From positions 1-59,659 of the forward strand of contig JAVBMF010000009.1 in the NCBI GenBank assembly GCA_031552735.1: DNA of 59,659 nucleotides, written 5' to 3'. A model generated the notes under the pieces. The model was not told the DNA's origin. It was given only the letters and a program-made list of their open reading frames with translations, and made no database searches. Position 1 is the stretch's first letter. Every line of letters begins with the position of its first letter. Positions 16,457 through 26,174 of the stretch are shown in pieces. Made by a program: the position numbers and the translations under genes. Source of the stretch: JAVBUY01 sp031552735. GTDB taxonomy: Bacteria > Bacillota > Clostridia > Christensenellales > Aristaeellaceae.

Positions 16457-17755
16457 ATGAAAGTGGTGGTCATCGGCGCCAGTCCCTATGACATCCTGCC
16501 GATCATCCTCAACGACTTCCTGCTGGAAACGCATGTCGTGCGCGAGCTGGTGCTGGTGGAGCTCAACGCCGAGCTGCTCCAGCTGCACCTGACGGTCGCG
16601 CAGGCCATTGCGCGCGCCGCCGACAACCCTGCGGACATCACCGGCACGCGCAACCTCTACGCGGCGCTGCCCGGCGCGGACATGGTGCTGCTGTGCCCCA
16701 AAACCGGCGACCCCGAAAGGTGGCTGGCCGACAAGCAGGCGATGGACGACATCGGTCTGGGCGCGCAGGCGCGCGCGTTTGGCGGACTGGGCGGGCTGCT
16801 GTCCGGGATGCGTTCCGCGCATATGCTGCGCGCCATCGCCGACAGCATGCGCGCGGTGTGCCCCAAAGCGCCGCTGCTGCTGCGCACCCCGCCGCTGGAT
16901 TTGTGCACACAGGCGGTCAACGACTTTGGCGGCGTGCGCGCGTATGGCACCGGCGCGGTCAATGCCCAGCACGGTCATCGCGAGGTGTGCGCGCTGCTGG
17001 GCGCCAGCCATCTGGAGGTCTGTCTGGACATCGCGGGCATCCCCGGCGCGCCCTATCTGCTGGGCGCCAGGGATTCGGACACCCACGACGACCTGCTGCC
17101 CGAGATCGAACAAAAAATCATGGACGGCGCGTGGGGCAGCTTGCCCGCGCACATCCTCAGCGTGTATGGCGCGTTGCCGGTGGGCGACCTGCGCCACCAC
17201 ACCGACCGTCTGCCCGATATGCCCGACACCCCGCGCTATGACGCACTGCCGACGCCGGGCACCCCGGCCTTCCAGCGCGACCGTCTGACCGCGCTGGCCA
17301 CCGTCGCCACCGATGGGCTGAATGCCCGTGGCCGCGCGGCTTGGGCCAGCATGATGCCGGTCTGCGGCATCCACTTCGGTATGGGCGCGCTGGCGCTGAT
17401 TGGCGAGGAGCAGGGCAAGCTGTCCGGTCTGATGCTGCCCAACACCCCCGCCTACCTGCCGGACATTCCGGCGGGCATCGCGGTGCAGGTGCCGCTGACC
17501 TGCTGCCATGGCTCGCTGGTGGACGCGCCCGCACTGCGCCTGCCGGTGCCGTTGCGCGACCTGATGATCCAGCACGGCGAAGCGACGCGGCTGGCGGCGC
17601 GCGCCGCGTGGTTCGGCGACCGCTCCGCGCTGCGCGAGGCGGTGGAGCAACTGCCCGCGCTGGACGGCGTGGACCGGCTCTACGCGCTGGACTTCCTGTC
17701 GCAGCGCATCGAGGTGCACCGCGACGTGCTGCCGCAGTTTTTTGACGAGGACTAG
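16457..17755 (+). CDS. GH4-family-like NAD-binding protein, probably not a glycosidase
   Basis: A 432-residue protein with the Rossmann start KVVVIGASPYDILP and the general plan of glycoside hydrolase family 4 (LYAALPGADMVLL, AFGGLGGLLSGMRSAHMLRA). By eye the GH4 active-site blocks are changed: the FTNP-type substrate motif is RTPP, the GLCN block with the metal-ligand Cys is YGTGAVN, and the GLNH block with the ligand His is DIAGIPG. If this alignment is right, both metal ligands are missing and the protein may be a sensor or inactive paralogue. It starts four bases after ileS and is followed by two RNA-modification genes, so it probably shares the T-box transcript. Confidence 0.65.
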   Translation: MKVVVIGASPYDILPIILNDFLLETHVVRELVLVELNAELLQLHLTVAQAIARAADNPADITGTRNLYAALPGADMVLLCPKTGDPERWLADKQAMDDIGLGAQARAFGGLGGLLSGMRSAHMLRAIADSMRAVCPKAPLLLRTPPLDLCTQAVNDFGGVRAYGTGAVNAQHGHREVCALLGASHLEVCLDIAGIPGAPYLLGARDSDTHDDLLPEIEQKIMDGAWGSLPAHILSVYGALPVGDLRHHTDRLPDMPDTPRYDALPTPGTPAFQRDRLTALATVATDGLNARGRAAWASMMPVCGIHFGMGALALIGEEQGKLSGLMLPNTPAYLPDIPAGIAVQVPLTCCHGSLVDAPALRLPVPLRDLMIQHGEATRLAARAAWFGDRSALREAVEQLPALDGVDRLYALDFLSQRIEVHRDVLPQFFDED

Positions 17756-17775
17756 AACAAGAACGGAGGACACGC

Positions 17776-18648
17776 ATGCTGCTGGCCGATCAATGGACAA
17801 GCTATGAGGTGCTGGACACCGGCGATGGCGAAAAGCTGGAGCGCTGGGGCGATGTGCTGTTGCGCCGCCCCGATCCGCAGACCATCTGGCCCAAGCGCCA
17901 GCCCGCGCTGTGGGACAGCGCCGACGCGTGGTATCACCGCAGCGAGCGCGGCGGCGGCGAGTGGGAGTTCTTCCGCAAACTGCCGGAAAAGTGGGTGCTG
18001 CCGTATGGCGATTTGCAGTTTTACGTGCGCCCCACCGGCTTTAAGCACACCGGCCTGTTCCCCGAGCAGGCAGTCAACTGGGACTGGATGCGCGGGCTGG
18101 TCAGCGCGGAGGTGACGGCAGGCAGGCAGCCAAAGGTGCTGAACCTGTTCGCCTACACCGGCGGCGCGACCATGGCGTGCGCGATGGCCGGGGCGCAGGT
18201 GTGCCACGTCGATGCCGCCAAGGGCATGATGCAGTGGGCGCGCGAGAACCGCGAACTCTGCCGCGTGCCCGAGGACCGCACGAGATGGATCATTGACGAC
18301 GCGGTCAAGTTTGTGCAGCGCGAGGCGCGGCGAGGCAACTTCTACGACGGCATGCTGATGGACCCGCCGTCCTATGGGCGCGGGCCGGGCGGCGAGGTGT
18401 GGAAGCTGGAGAACGAGCTGTACGGGCTGGTGGATGCCTGCGCGCAGGCGCTCAGCGAGCGTCCGCTGTTCTTTTTGATCAACAGCTACACCACCGGGTT
18501 ATCCCCGGCGGTGCTGCGCAATATGCTGGACTATGTGGTGACGCCGCGCTTTGGCGGGCGCGCGATGGCCGACGAGGTCGGCCTGCCGGTCACTGCCGGC
18601 GGCGTGCTGCCCTGCGGCTCGTCGGGCAGGTGGCAGCGCGATGCCTGA
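17776..18648 (+). CDS. RlmI/RlmK-like class I SAM methyltransferase
   Basis: A 290-residue SAM-dependent methyltransferase. The SAM-binding motif I is LNLFAYTGGAT, motif II acid is in CHVDAAKGM, and motif IV is MDPPSYGRG. This is the RlmI-type catalytic domain (23S rRNA m5C methyltransferase family, N-terminally lacking the PUA domain), so the likely substrate is rRNA, but the exact site is not determined. It has GGAGG upstream and overlaps the pseudouridine synthase gene by 8 bp, forming an RNA-modification pair. Confidence 0.8.
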   Translation: MLLADQWTSYEVLDTGDGEKLERWGDVLLRRPDPQTIWPKRQPALWDSADAWYHRSERGGGEWEFFRKLPEKWVLPYGDLQFYVRPTGFKHTGLFPEQAVNWDWMRGLVSAEVTAGRQPKVLNLFAYTGGATMACAMAGAQVCHVDAAKGMMQWARENRELCRVPEDRTRWIIDDAVKFVQREARRGNFYDGMLMDPPSYGRGPGGEVWKLENELYGLVDACAQALSERPLFFLINSYTTGLSPAVLRNMLDYVVTPRFGGRAMADEVGLPVTAGGVLPCGSSGRWQRDA

Positions 18649-19342
18649 ATCAATCTTTCAAGGCGTGCGCATCCTCTACAGCGACAACCACCTGCTGGTC
18701 GTCGTCAAGCCACCCAATATGCCCACGCAGGCCGACGCGTCCGGCGATCTGGATTTGCTGACCTGCATGAAAGCGTATGTGAAGCAGACATTCGACAAGC
18801 CCGGCGCGGTCTATCTGGGGCTGGTGCACCGGCTGGATCGCCCGGTGGGTGGGCTGGTCGTGCTGGCGCGCACATCCAAGGCGGCAGAGCGGCTCAGCGC
18901 GCAGGTGCGCGAACGCACGCTGCACCGCGCGTATGTGGCGGTGGCGCGCGGTGACGCGCCGGACAGCGCCCATCTGACCGACTGGCTGCGCAAGGACGCG
19001 CGCACCAACACCGTGTCGGTGGTGCCAGCGGGCACAGCCGACGCCAAGCAAGCGTCGCTGTCGCTGACCTGCGCGGCGCGCCGCGAGGGACTGTCGCTTT
19101 TGCGGGTGACACTGCACACCGGGCGCTCGCACCAAATCCGCGTGCAGTGCGCGCATGCCGGGTTACCATTGTGGGGCGACGCGCGCTACGGCGGCGGTCA
19201 GCCCGGCCAGCAGATCGCGCTGTGGGGCGCGGAGCTGGCGCTATCCCACCCCACGCTGCGCGAAGACCTGCGCTTTGCCGCGCCCCCGCCGACCGACGCG
19301 TTCCCCTTCTCGCTCTTCCCCGACGCCCTGCCCAATATCTAA
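18641..19342 (+). CDS. RluA-family pseudouridine synthase
   Basis: A 233-residue RluA-type synthase without an S4 domain. The catalytic aspartate is in VHRLDRPVGG, and the conserved TGRSHQIRVQ and GDARYGG blocks follow. It converts a uridine in rRNA or tRNA to pseudouridine; the target is not known. The ATG at 18641 lies inside the methyltransferase gene, so translation is coupled. The YvlD-like gene starts ten bases later. Confidence 0.88.
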   Translation: MPESIFQGVRILYSDNHLLVVVKPPNMPTQADASGDLDLLTCMKAYVKQTFDKPGAVYLGLVHRLDRPVGGLVVLARTSKAAERLSAQVRERTLHRAYVAVARGDAPDSAHLTDWLRKDARTNTVSVVPAGTADAKQASLSLTCAARREGLSLLRVTLHTGRSHQIRVQCAHAGLPLWGDARYGGGQPGQQIALWGAELALSHPTLREDLRFAAPPPTDAFPFSLFPDALPNI

Positions 19343-19351
19343 GGAGTTTCC

Positions 19352-19693
19352 ATGCGCAAAGCCTTCCTCAACATCGGCGGCTGCATGCTGGGCATGTATC
19401 TGGCCGCCACACAGTTGCCCGGGGTCAGCTACAGTGATGTGTCCACCGTACTGACCTGCGGCGCGGCGCTGGGCATTGTGTACCTGCTGCTGCGACCGAT
19501 CATGAAGCTGCTGGCCGCGCCATTGGCGCTGATCACGTTCGGGCTGGCGTATCTGGCGCTGGACGCGGCGCTGCTCATGTGGGTCACAAAGCAGTATCCC
19601 ACGCTGTACATTCAGGATTTCCTGTGGGCGCTGCTGGCCGCGCTGGTGGTCAACCTGTGCCGCTGGGTGATCGGGTGGTTCATACCGAAATAG
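19352..19693 (+). CDS. YvlD/phage-holin-4-like small membrane protein
   Basis: A 113-residue protein with four hydrophobic segments, matching the PF04020 (YvlD, holin 4 superfamily) pattern: LLLRPIMKLLAAPLALITFGL in the middle is characteristic of the family. Function in bacteria is unclear; B. subtilis yvlD belongs to an envelope-stress operon. Start ATG 19352 with AAGGAG upstream. It is the last gene before a strong terminator at 19700-19725. Confidence 0.75.
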   Translation: MRKAFLNIGGCMLGMYLAATQLPGVSYSDVSTVLTCGAALGIVYLLLRPIMKLLAAPLALITFGLAYLALDAALLMWVTKQYPTLYIQDFLWALLAALVVNLCRWVIGWFIPK

Positions 19694-19699
19694 GCAAGC

Positions 19700-19725
19700 A
19701 AAAGCCCCTCGTGAGAGGGGCTTTT
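19700..19725 (+). terminator. Strong terminator of the ileS operon
   Basis: A perfect 11-pair stem AAAAGCCCCTC / GAGGGGCTTTT with loop GTGA, ending in TTTT; bidirectional in appearance. Confidence 0.9.
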
Positions 19726-19762
19726 GAACATCAATAATGCGGTTTTCACAACCAAGGGATGC

Positions 19763-19922
19763 ATGAAGGGGCCACAGCCCCTTCATGTCAAATCGTATCG
19801 CCCGACTTTGTCGGGCGGGCGGGGAGTTTTCCGCCTGGAAAACAGTCCTGCCACCACGAGCAAAGCGAGTCACGGCGCAAGCCGTGCAAGCGAACAAAAG
19901 GCAGTATGCATTTTGTTCGAGG
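19763..19922 (+). repeat. Multi-hairpin dispersed repeat, copy A
   Basis: About 160 nt made of five successive hairpins: ATGAAGGGG/CCCCTTCAT, CGCCCGAC/GTCGGGCG, GTTTTCC/GGAAAAC, CACGGC/GCCGTG and GAACAAA/TTTGTTC. The same order recurs at 58581-58740 on the minus strand. Hairpins 3-5 are nearly identical in the two copies, whereas hairpins 1 and 2 differ on both arms so that pairing is kept. It lies between a terminator and the 3' end of typA. It could be a mobile repeat of MITE type or a structured RNA. Confidence 0.75.
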
Positions 19923-21761
<1,839 letters not shown>

Positions 21762-21810
21762 AAAAGTTCCTTCTTTCTACTTATAGCGGGAGTTTTTCGG
21801 TATCATGCGA

Positions 21811-21927
21811 ACTGATCAGAAAGGTCCGGATGCTAGGAGATCGCGAGCCCGGTGCGAAGGCGTATTGTGACATACGTCGACAAGCCGGGCGACGCGTCGA
21901 CACCGCAGATGGGCCTTTATGGTCAGT
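21811..21927. other. Nested stem-loop element between prfC and typA
   Basis: A 117-bp region with three nested stems: outer arms 21811-21827 and 21911-21927 (14 Watson-Crick and two G-U pairs of 17), a middle stem GCCCGG/CCGGGC (21847-21852 with 21885-21890), and an inner hairpin CGTAT/ATACG (21861-21865 with 21872-21876). The right outer arm includes the prfC stop codon. No coding frame or T-run fits. It may be a structured RNA, a processing site or a small palindromic repeat; strand is uncertain. Confidence 0.5.
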
Positions 21928-23530
21928 CCGGGTTAACGCGTGCGGCGGTGTCGGCCAGCGCTAGCCCCGGGTTGTTCTCCAGCGCCCAGCGGATCGACCA
22001 CTCGTTTTCAAACAGGATCACATCGCGCTCGGCGCGGTCCACCGCCAGCGACGTGGTGGAGGTCAGCTTGAGCTGATGCAGCGGCTTGGGCGTGCTGATC
22101 ACCCAGCGCACATAGCGGTAGCTCAGCATCTCGCGGCGGATTTCGGCGCCATACTCGCCGCGCAGGCGGTGCTCCAGCACGTCAAACTGCAGCACACCGA
22201 CCACGCCGACGATGATCTCCTCAAAGCCCACGCCGGGCCGCTTGAAGGTCTGGATCGCGCCCTCCTCGGAAAGTTGCAGCACGCCCTTGACGAACTGCTT
22301 GCGCTTGAGGCTGTCGATGCTCGACACGCGGGCGAAGAACTCCGGCGCGAACACCGGGATACCCTCAAAGCGCAGTTTGGGCCCGGTGCACAGCGTATCG
22401 CCCAGCCCAAATATCCCCGGGTCAAACAGGCCGATGATGTCGCCGGGATACGCGGTCTCGACCACCTCGCGCTCGTCGGCCATGAACTGCTGCGGCTGCT
22501 TGAGCTGCACGTCCTTGTTCGTGCCCGAGTGCCAGACCGTCATGCCCTTCTCAAACACGCCGGACACAATGCGCAAAAACGCCAGCCGGTCGCGGTGCGC
22601 GGGGTTCATGTTGGCCTGTATCTTGAAGATAAAACCGCTAAAGTGCGGGTATTCCGGCTCGACGACGCTGGTTTCGGTCAGGCGCGGCGCGGGCGGCGGC
22701 GTGCATTGCAGGAATCGCTCCAGGAACGGCTCGACGCCAAAGTTGGTGATCGCCGAGCCAAAGAACATCGGCGTCAGCTCCCCGGCGCGCACTTTGTCCA
22801 AGTCGAACGCGTCGCCCGCCACGTCCAGCAGCTCGATCTCATTGAGCAGGCGGCTATAGTACGGCTCACCCAGCGCGTCAGGCAGTGCGGGGTCGTCCAG
22901 CCCGATGACGCGCTTGCCCACGCGGTTTTTGCCGTGGTCGCCGCTCTCATACAGCTCCACCGCGCGCGTGTCGCGGTGATACACGCCGCGAAAGTCGCCG
23001 TCGGTACCGATCGGCCAGTTGACCGGGCAAGCGCGGATGCCCAGCACCTGCTCCAGCTCCTCCATCAGCGAAAACGGGTCCTTGCCCGCGCGGTCCATCT
23101 TGTTGACAAAGGTAAAAATCGGGATGCCGCGCAACCGGCACACCTTGAATAGCTTGATGGTCTGCTCCTCCACACCCTTGGCGGCGTCCATCAGCATCAC
23201 CGCGCTGTCGGCGGCGACCAGCACGCGATAGGTATCCTCGGAGAAATCCTGATGCCCGGGCGTGTCCAAAATATTGATATGGAAGCCCTGAAACTCGAAC
23301 TGCATCGCCGAGGAAGTCACCGAGATGCCGCGCTGCTTCTCGATTTCCATCCAGTCGCTGGTGGCGTGGCGCTCGGCCTTGCGCGCCTTGACACTGCCCG
23401 CCTGACGGATCGCCCCGCCATAGAGCAGCAGCTTCTCGGTCAGCGTGGTTTTGCCCGCGTCGGGGTGCGAAATGATGGCAAACGTCCTGCGTCGCGCGAT
23501 CTCGCTGTTCAGGGCGGTCTGATCGGCCAT
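21923..23530 (-). CDS. prfC: Peptide chain release factor 3
   Basis: RF3, 535 residues, the GTPase that recycles RF1/RF2 from the ribosome after peptide release. P-loop SHPDAGKTT is at residues 21-29, switch II is DTPGHQDFSEDT (typical of RF3), and NKMDR is the G4 motif. The ATG at 23530 has GAGGAGG upstream; a ten-codon longer frame has no site. It is followed on the same strand by typA after the structured element. Confidence 0.95.
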   Translation of the reverse strand: MADQTALNSEIARRRTFAIISHPDAGKTTLTEKLLLYGGAIRQAGSVKARKAERHATSDWMEIEKQRGISVTSSAMQFEFQGFHINILDTPGHQDFSEDTYRVLVAADSAVMLMDAAKGVEEQTIKLFKVCRLRGIPIFTFVNKMDRAGKDPFSLMEELEQVLGIRACPVNWPIGTDGDFRGVYHRDTRAVELYESGDHGKNRVGKRVIGLDDPALPDALGEPYYSRLLNEIELLDVAGDAFDLDKVRAGELTPMFFGSAITNFGVEPFLERFLQCTPPPAPRLTETSVVEPEYPHFSGFIFKIQANMNPAHRDRLAFLRIVSGVFEKGMTVWHSGTNKDVQLKQPQQFMADEREVVETAYPGDIIGLFDPGIFGLGDTLCTGPKLRFEGIPVFAPEFFARVSSIDSLKRKQFVKGVLQLSEEGAIQTFKRPGVGFEEIIVGVVGVLQFDVLEHRLRGEYGAEIRREMLSYRYVRWVISTPKPLHQLKLTSTTSLAVDRAERDVILFENEWSIRWALENNPGLALADTAARVNPD

Positions 23531-23677
23531 GGGAACCCTCCTCGTATCCGTGCGCATCATCGCGCAAACACTTTATTATACATGCTTTTATGCATATCCG
23601 TCAATGAAAAATGGCTGGAAGAAATCCCGGTGCTCAAACGTTGCATATATTGGAAAAACCTGCGAAGGAGAATGCCG

Positions 23678-24481
23678 ATGCAAATCAAGCGCGTTTTGTG
23701 CGCATGCGTGGCGCTTTGCCTGCTGCTAGCCGCTCTCCCCGCCGCCGCCGCCAGCGGCTGGCAGGGCGCGTATGCCGAGCTGGTGCAGCGCGGCATCGCC
23801 GAGTACAATAAGCTCCGACATACGGAGAAGGGTGGCTTGCACTATTGCGTGCTGGACATTGATCTGGACGGCACGCCGGAGCTGTACATGGCGGTGATCC
23901 AGACCGGGCAGATCGACAGCGTGATGACCGAGGTGGCCTTCACCATCCGCGACAACCAAGTGCAGCCCATCCAAGTAGACACCGGCGCGCCGATCTTCCT
24001 GGCACGCTTTCGCGATGGCCGCAACAACATCTCGCTGCTGCAAAAAAACGCCACCGCCGAGCGCCTCGTCATGATCAAGAACACCGCCAACGAGGGCAGC
24101 TACGACTACGCGCAGGTTTTTTACCGCGCGTATCTGGAATCGGGCAAGGTGCTGGCCATGCAGGGCATCGGCAGCGCCCAGCGCCCGGAAAACCTGAAGC
24201 AGCAGGACAAGGAGGACGCCGCCGGGCGCGCGTTCTTTGACCAAAAAGCGGCGGACTTCCTGAAAGACTACACCGTGCTGGCCGAGGGCATCGGCGTCTG
24301 CTATTCGCTGCAAAACCGTGAGCAAACGGACGGCCCGATCGCTGAGGACGCGCAGCAGACACTGGCCAACCTGTCGGCGTGGCAACCGGCGGGTGTAGGC
24401 GCGGCCTCCCCGGGCGCGCCACGGCCCACCCAGCGCCCCGCCCCGGCCACAACCGACGACGGCTGGCTCAATCTGTACTGA
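23678..24481 (+). CDS. Secreted protein with DxDxDG loop, function unknown
   Basis: A 267-residue exported protein: signal peptide of about 25 residues ending AAA-S, then a globular domain with a calcium-loop-like VLDIDLDGTPELYM near residue 50, and a Pro/Ala-rich tail (GAASPGAPRPTQRPAPA) before DDGWLNLY. Two in-frame ATGs lie six bases apart; AAGGAG at 23665-23670 favours the second, at 23678. Similar acidic loops occur in the protein at 12344-13009, but I see no other similarity. No family recognised. Confidence 0.6.
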   Translation: MQIKRVLCACVALCLLLAALPAAAASGWQGAYAELVQRGIAEYNKLRHTEKGGLHYCVLDIDLDGTPELYMAVIQTGQIDSVMTEVAFTIRDNQVQPIQVDTGAPIFLARFRDGRNNISLLQKNATAERLVMIKNTANEGSYDYAQVFYRAYLESGKVLAMQGIGSAQRPENLKQQDKEDAAGRAFFDQKAADFLKDYTVLAEGIGVCYSLQNREQTDGPIAEDAQQTLANLSAWQPAGVGAASPGAPRPTQRPAPATTDDGWLNLY

Positions 24482-24487
24482 AAGAGC

Positions 24488-24516
24488 TTGAATTTGCCAA
24501 GAAATTGGCGTATACT
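24488..24516 (+). promoter_or_regulatory. Promoter of the small HPr-like gene
   Basis: TTGAAT (24488-24493) and TATACT (24511-24516) with 17 bp between, 30 bp before the TTG start. Confidence 0.6.
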
Positions 24517-24546
24517 ATAGGCGTGTCAGGAAAGGAGGAGTTACCC

Positions 24547-24774
24547 TTGAAAACCATCAACATCAAATTGCCCCTGACCGAGAGCGTGAAGAACTTCGTC
24601 AACATCACCAACCGCTATTCGTACGACATGGATCTGCGCGCTGGCCGCTACGTGGTCGATGCCAAGTCCATCCTAGGCATCATGAGCCTGGACCTGTCCA
24701 AGCCGATCAGCTTGGAAATCTACGCGGACGAATGCGACGACCTGATGAACGACATCAAGCCGTTCCTGGCCTGA
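24547..24774 (+). CDS. Small HPr-fold protein without active-site His
   Basis: A 75-residue HPr-family protein. The segment that should hold His15 reads LTESVKNFVNI, with no histidine at all, while the regulatory-serine region is well kept (VDAKSILGIMSL, serine at residue 41). It cannot be a phosphocarrier; it may be a target or mimic in HPr-kinase signalling. The start is TTG at 24547, six bases after AAGGAGGAG. It has its own promoter and terminator, so it is a monocistronic regulator candidate. A second His-less HPr-like gene is at 286-558. Confidence 0.8.
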   Translation: MKTINIKLPLTESVKNFVNITNRYSYDMDLRAGRYVVDAKSILGIMSLDLSKPISLEIYADECDDLMNDIKPFLA

Positions 24775-24826
24775 TCGTTCTTCCCCGTCCCGCCTGCAAT
24801 GCAGGCGCGTTTCCCTTTGCATGCGT

Positions 24827-24858
24827 GCGCTCAAACGACATCGTTTGGGCGCTTTTTT
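24827..24858 (+). terminator. Terminator of the small HPr-like gene
   Basis: Twelve-pair stem GCGCTCAAACGA/TCGTTTGGGCGC (one G-T pair) with a two-base spacer at its tip, followed by TTTTTT. Confidence 0.9.
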
Positions 24859-24889
24859 CAGGGGGCGCTTCACAACAGGAGGTGCGCAG

Positions 24890-25426
24890 ATGATCACGCG
24901 CGAACCGACACCCATTGAGCACAAGCTGGTCATCCTGCTGGCGCTGGATCAGCTCGGCCCCACCACCGCGCTGCAACTGCTGCGCTACATGGTGGAGAAC
25001 GAGCTGATGGACTACATCACGCTGCAACTGGCCATCGCGGAGCTGGACGACACCGCCTTGGTGCGCAAGGTGCCGCACACACTGGGCACGCTGTACGCGC
25101 CGTCGGCGCAGGGCTATGAGACGCTGCGCGCGTTTCAGGGACGCATCGCGCCCTCGCGCATCGAGCACATCCGCAGTACCGCCGCCGCGTGGGGGCAGCG
25201 CTTTCGCACCGAGAAGCAGATTCTGTCCGACTGGCGGCAAGCGCCCACCGGCGAGTACATTGTGCGGCTGCAACTGATGGAGCAGGAGCTGATGCTGCTG
25301 GACCTGTCGGTGACGGTGGCCACGCGCGAACAGGCCGGGACATTCTGCGCGCGCTGGCCCGAAGCCGCGCCCGAGCTCTACGCGCAGATGATGCGCGCAT
25401 TGGGCGGCGCGGACGATCTGCCGTAA
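24890..25426 (+). CDS. DUF4364 family protein
   Basis: A 178-residue protein of the DUF4364 family, common in Clostridia. The N-terminal 70 residues look like a winged-helix domain (KLVILLALDQLGPTTALQLL, then YITLQLAIAELDDTALV), so it may bind DNA; the C-terminal part is an unassigned alpha/beta region. AGGAGG lies nine bases before the ATG at 24890. It stands alone and converges on the YwaF-like gene. No experimental role known to me. Confidence 0.8.
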   Translation: MITREPTPIEHKLVILLALDQLGPTTALQLLRYMVENELMDYITLQLAIAELDDTALVRKVPHTLGTLYAPSAQGYETLRAFQGRIAPSRIEHIRSTAAAWGQRFRTEKQILSDWRQAPTGEYIVRLQLMEQELMLLDLSVTVATREQAGTFCARWPEAAPELYAQMMRALGGADDLP

Positions 25427-25427
25427 C

Positions 25428-26129
25428 CTACGCCCCGGATGATTGCAAGTCCTCGCCGCGCGCGGGGGCTTTTTCTTTTGCCGATATCAGCACGTCCAGT
25501 ACGCCGCGCATGCCCAGCACCACCAGCACGGCGCACAGCTCGATGGCTGCCAGATAGCCGACCTGCCCCAACCGCTGCATCCACGCCAGCGGCGTGCCCG
25601 GCGGCGCGGCCAGCAGAAACATGTAGTTGGCGTCAATCAGCTTGTCCACGATATAGGTGACCGCCAGAAATATGTTGCCCGCCAGCAGCACCGGCCACGC
25701 GCTGTCCCTGCGCGGCAGCCGCCCCTGCGCGATCCACAGCAGCGGCGCGAACACCACCAGCGCGTGCGTCAGCATAAAGGTCGTGGCCATCAGGTTGGGC
25801 CAGCTCGACCCGGCGACCGCCGGAAACAGCAGCGCCATGACCCCGCCCGGCAGCCCCAGATACCAGCAGAAATGCAGAAAGACCGGCCTGCCGGTACTCA
25901 GCAGCGGCAGCGTCAGAAACGCCGACAGGCTGCACAAATGCAGCGGCAACAGCGTGCGCAGGATGTCCTTGCGGTCAGCGATCACCAGCCCGAAGGTGGC
26001 ACTCATGCTCAGCACCAGCAGCGCCAGCGCCCAGCGCGCCACCGTCTTGCCGCGCAATCTGCCGCCGCGCACCGCCCACAGCGCCGATATGCCCAGCCAC
26101 CCCCAGCACGCGATCTGTGCGCCTTGCAT
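25428..26129 (-). CDS. YwaF/TIGR02206-like integral membrane protein
   Basis: A 233-residue protein with about six to seven transmembrane helices. LLPLHLCSLSAFLTL and the GLPGGVMALLFP segment match the YwaF (TIGR02206) family, whose function is unknown. The ATG at 26129 follows GGGAGG. It is 45 bp after the beta-propeller gene on the same strand, so the two could be co-transcribed from the unusual promoter at 27099-27121. Confidence 0.8.
   Translation of the reverse strand: MQGAQIACWGWLGISALWAVRGGRLRGKTVARWALALLVLSMSATFGLVIADRKDILRTLLPLHLCSLSAFLTLPLLSTGRPVFLHFCWYLGLPGGVMALLFPAVAGSSWPNLMATTFMLTHALVVFAPLLWIAQGRLPRRDSAWPVLLAGNIFLAVTYIVDKLIDANYMFLLAAPPGTPLAWMQRLGQVGYLAAIELCAVLVVLGMRGVLDVLISAKEKAPARGEDLQSSGA
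25451..25477 (+). terminator. Possible terminator of the DUF4364 gene
   Basis: Stem CCTCGC/GCGGGG with loop CGCGC followed by a T-rich tract, lying within the 3' end of the convergent YwaF-like gene. Confidence 0.35.
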
Positions 26130-26174
26130 CCGCCCGCCTCCCTTTGCGGGCAGTGTGTCCGATGCGCGGCGCGA

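Noticed and set aside
19700..19922. CRISPR array
   Set aside because: The repeated hairpins differ from each other and are not regularly spaced identical repeats with unique spacers; no cas genes are in the window.
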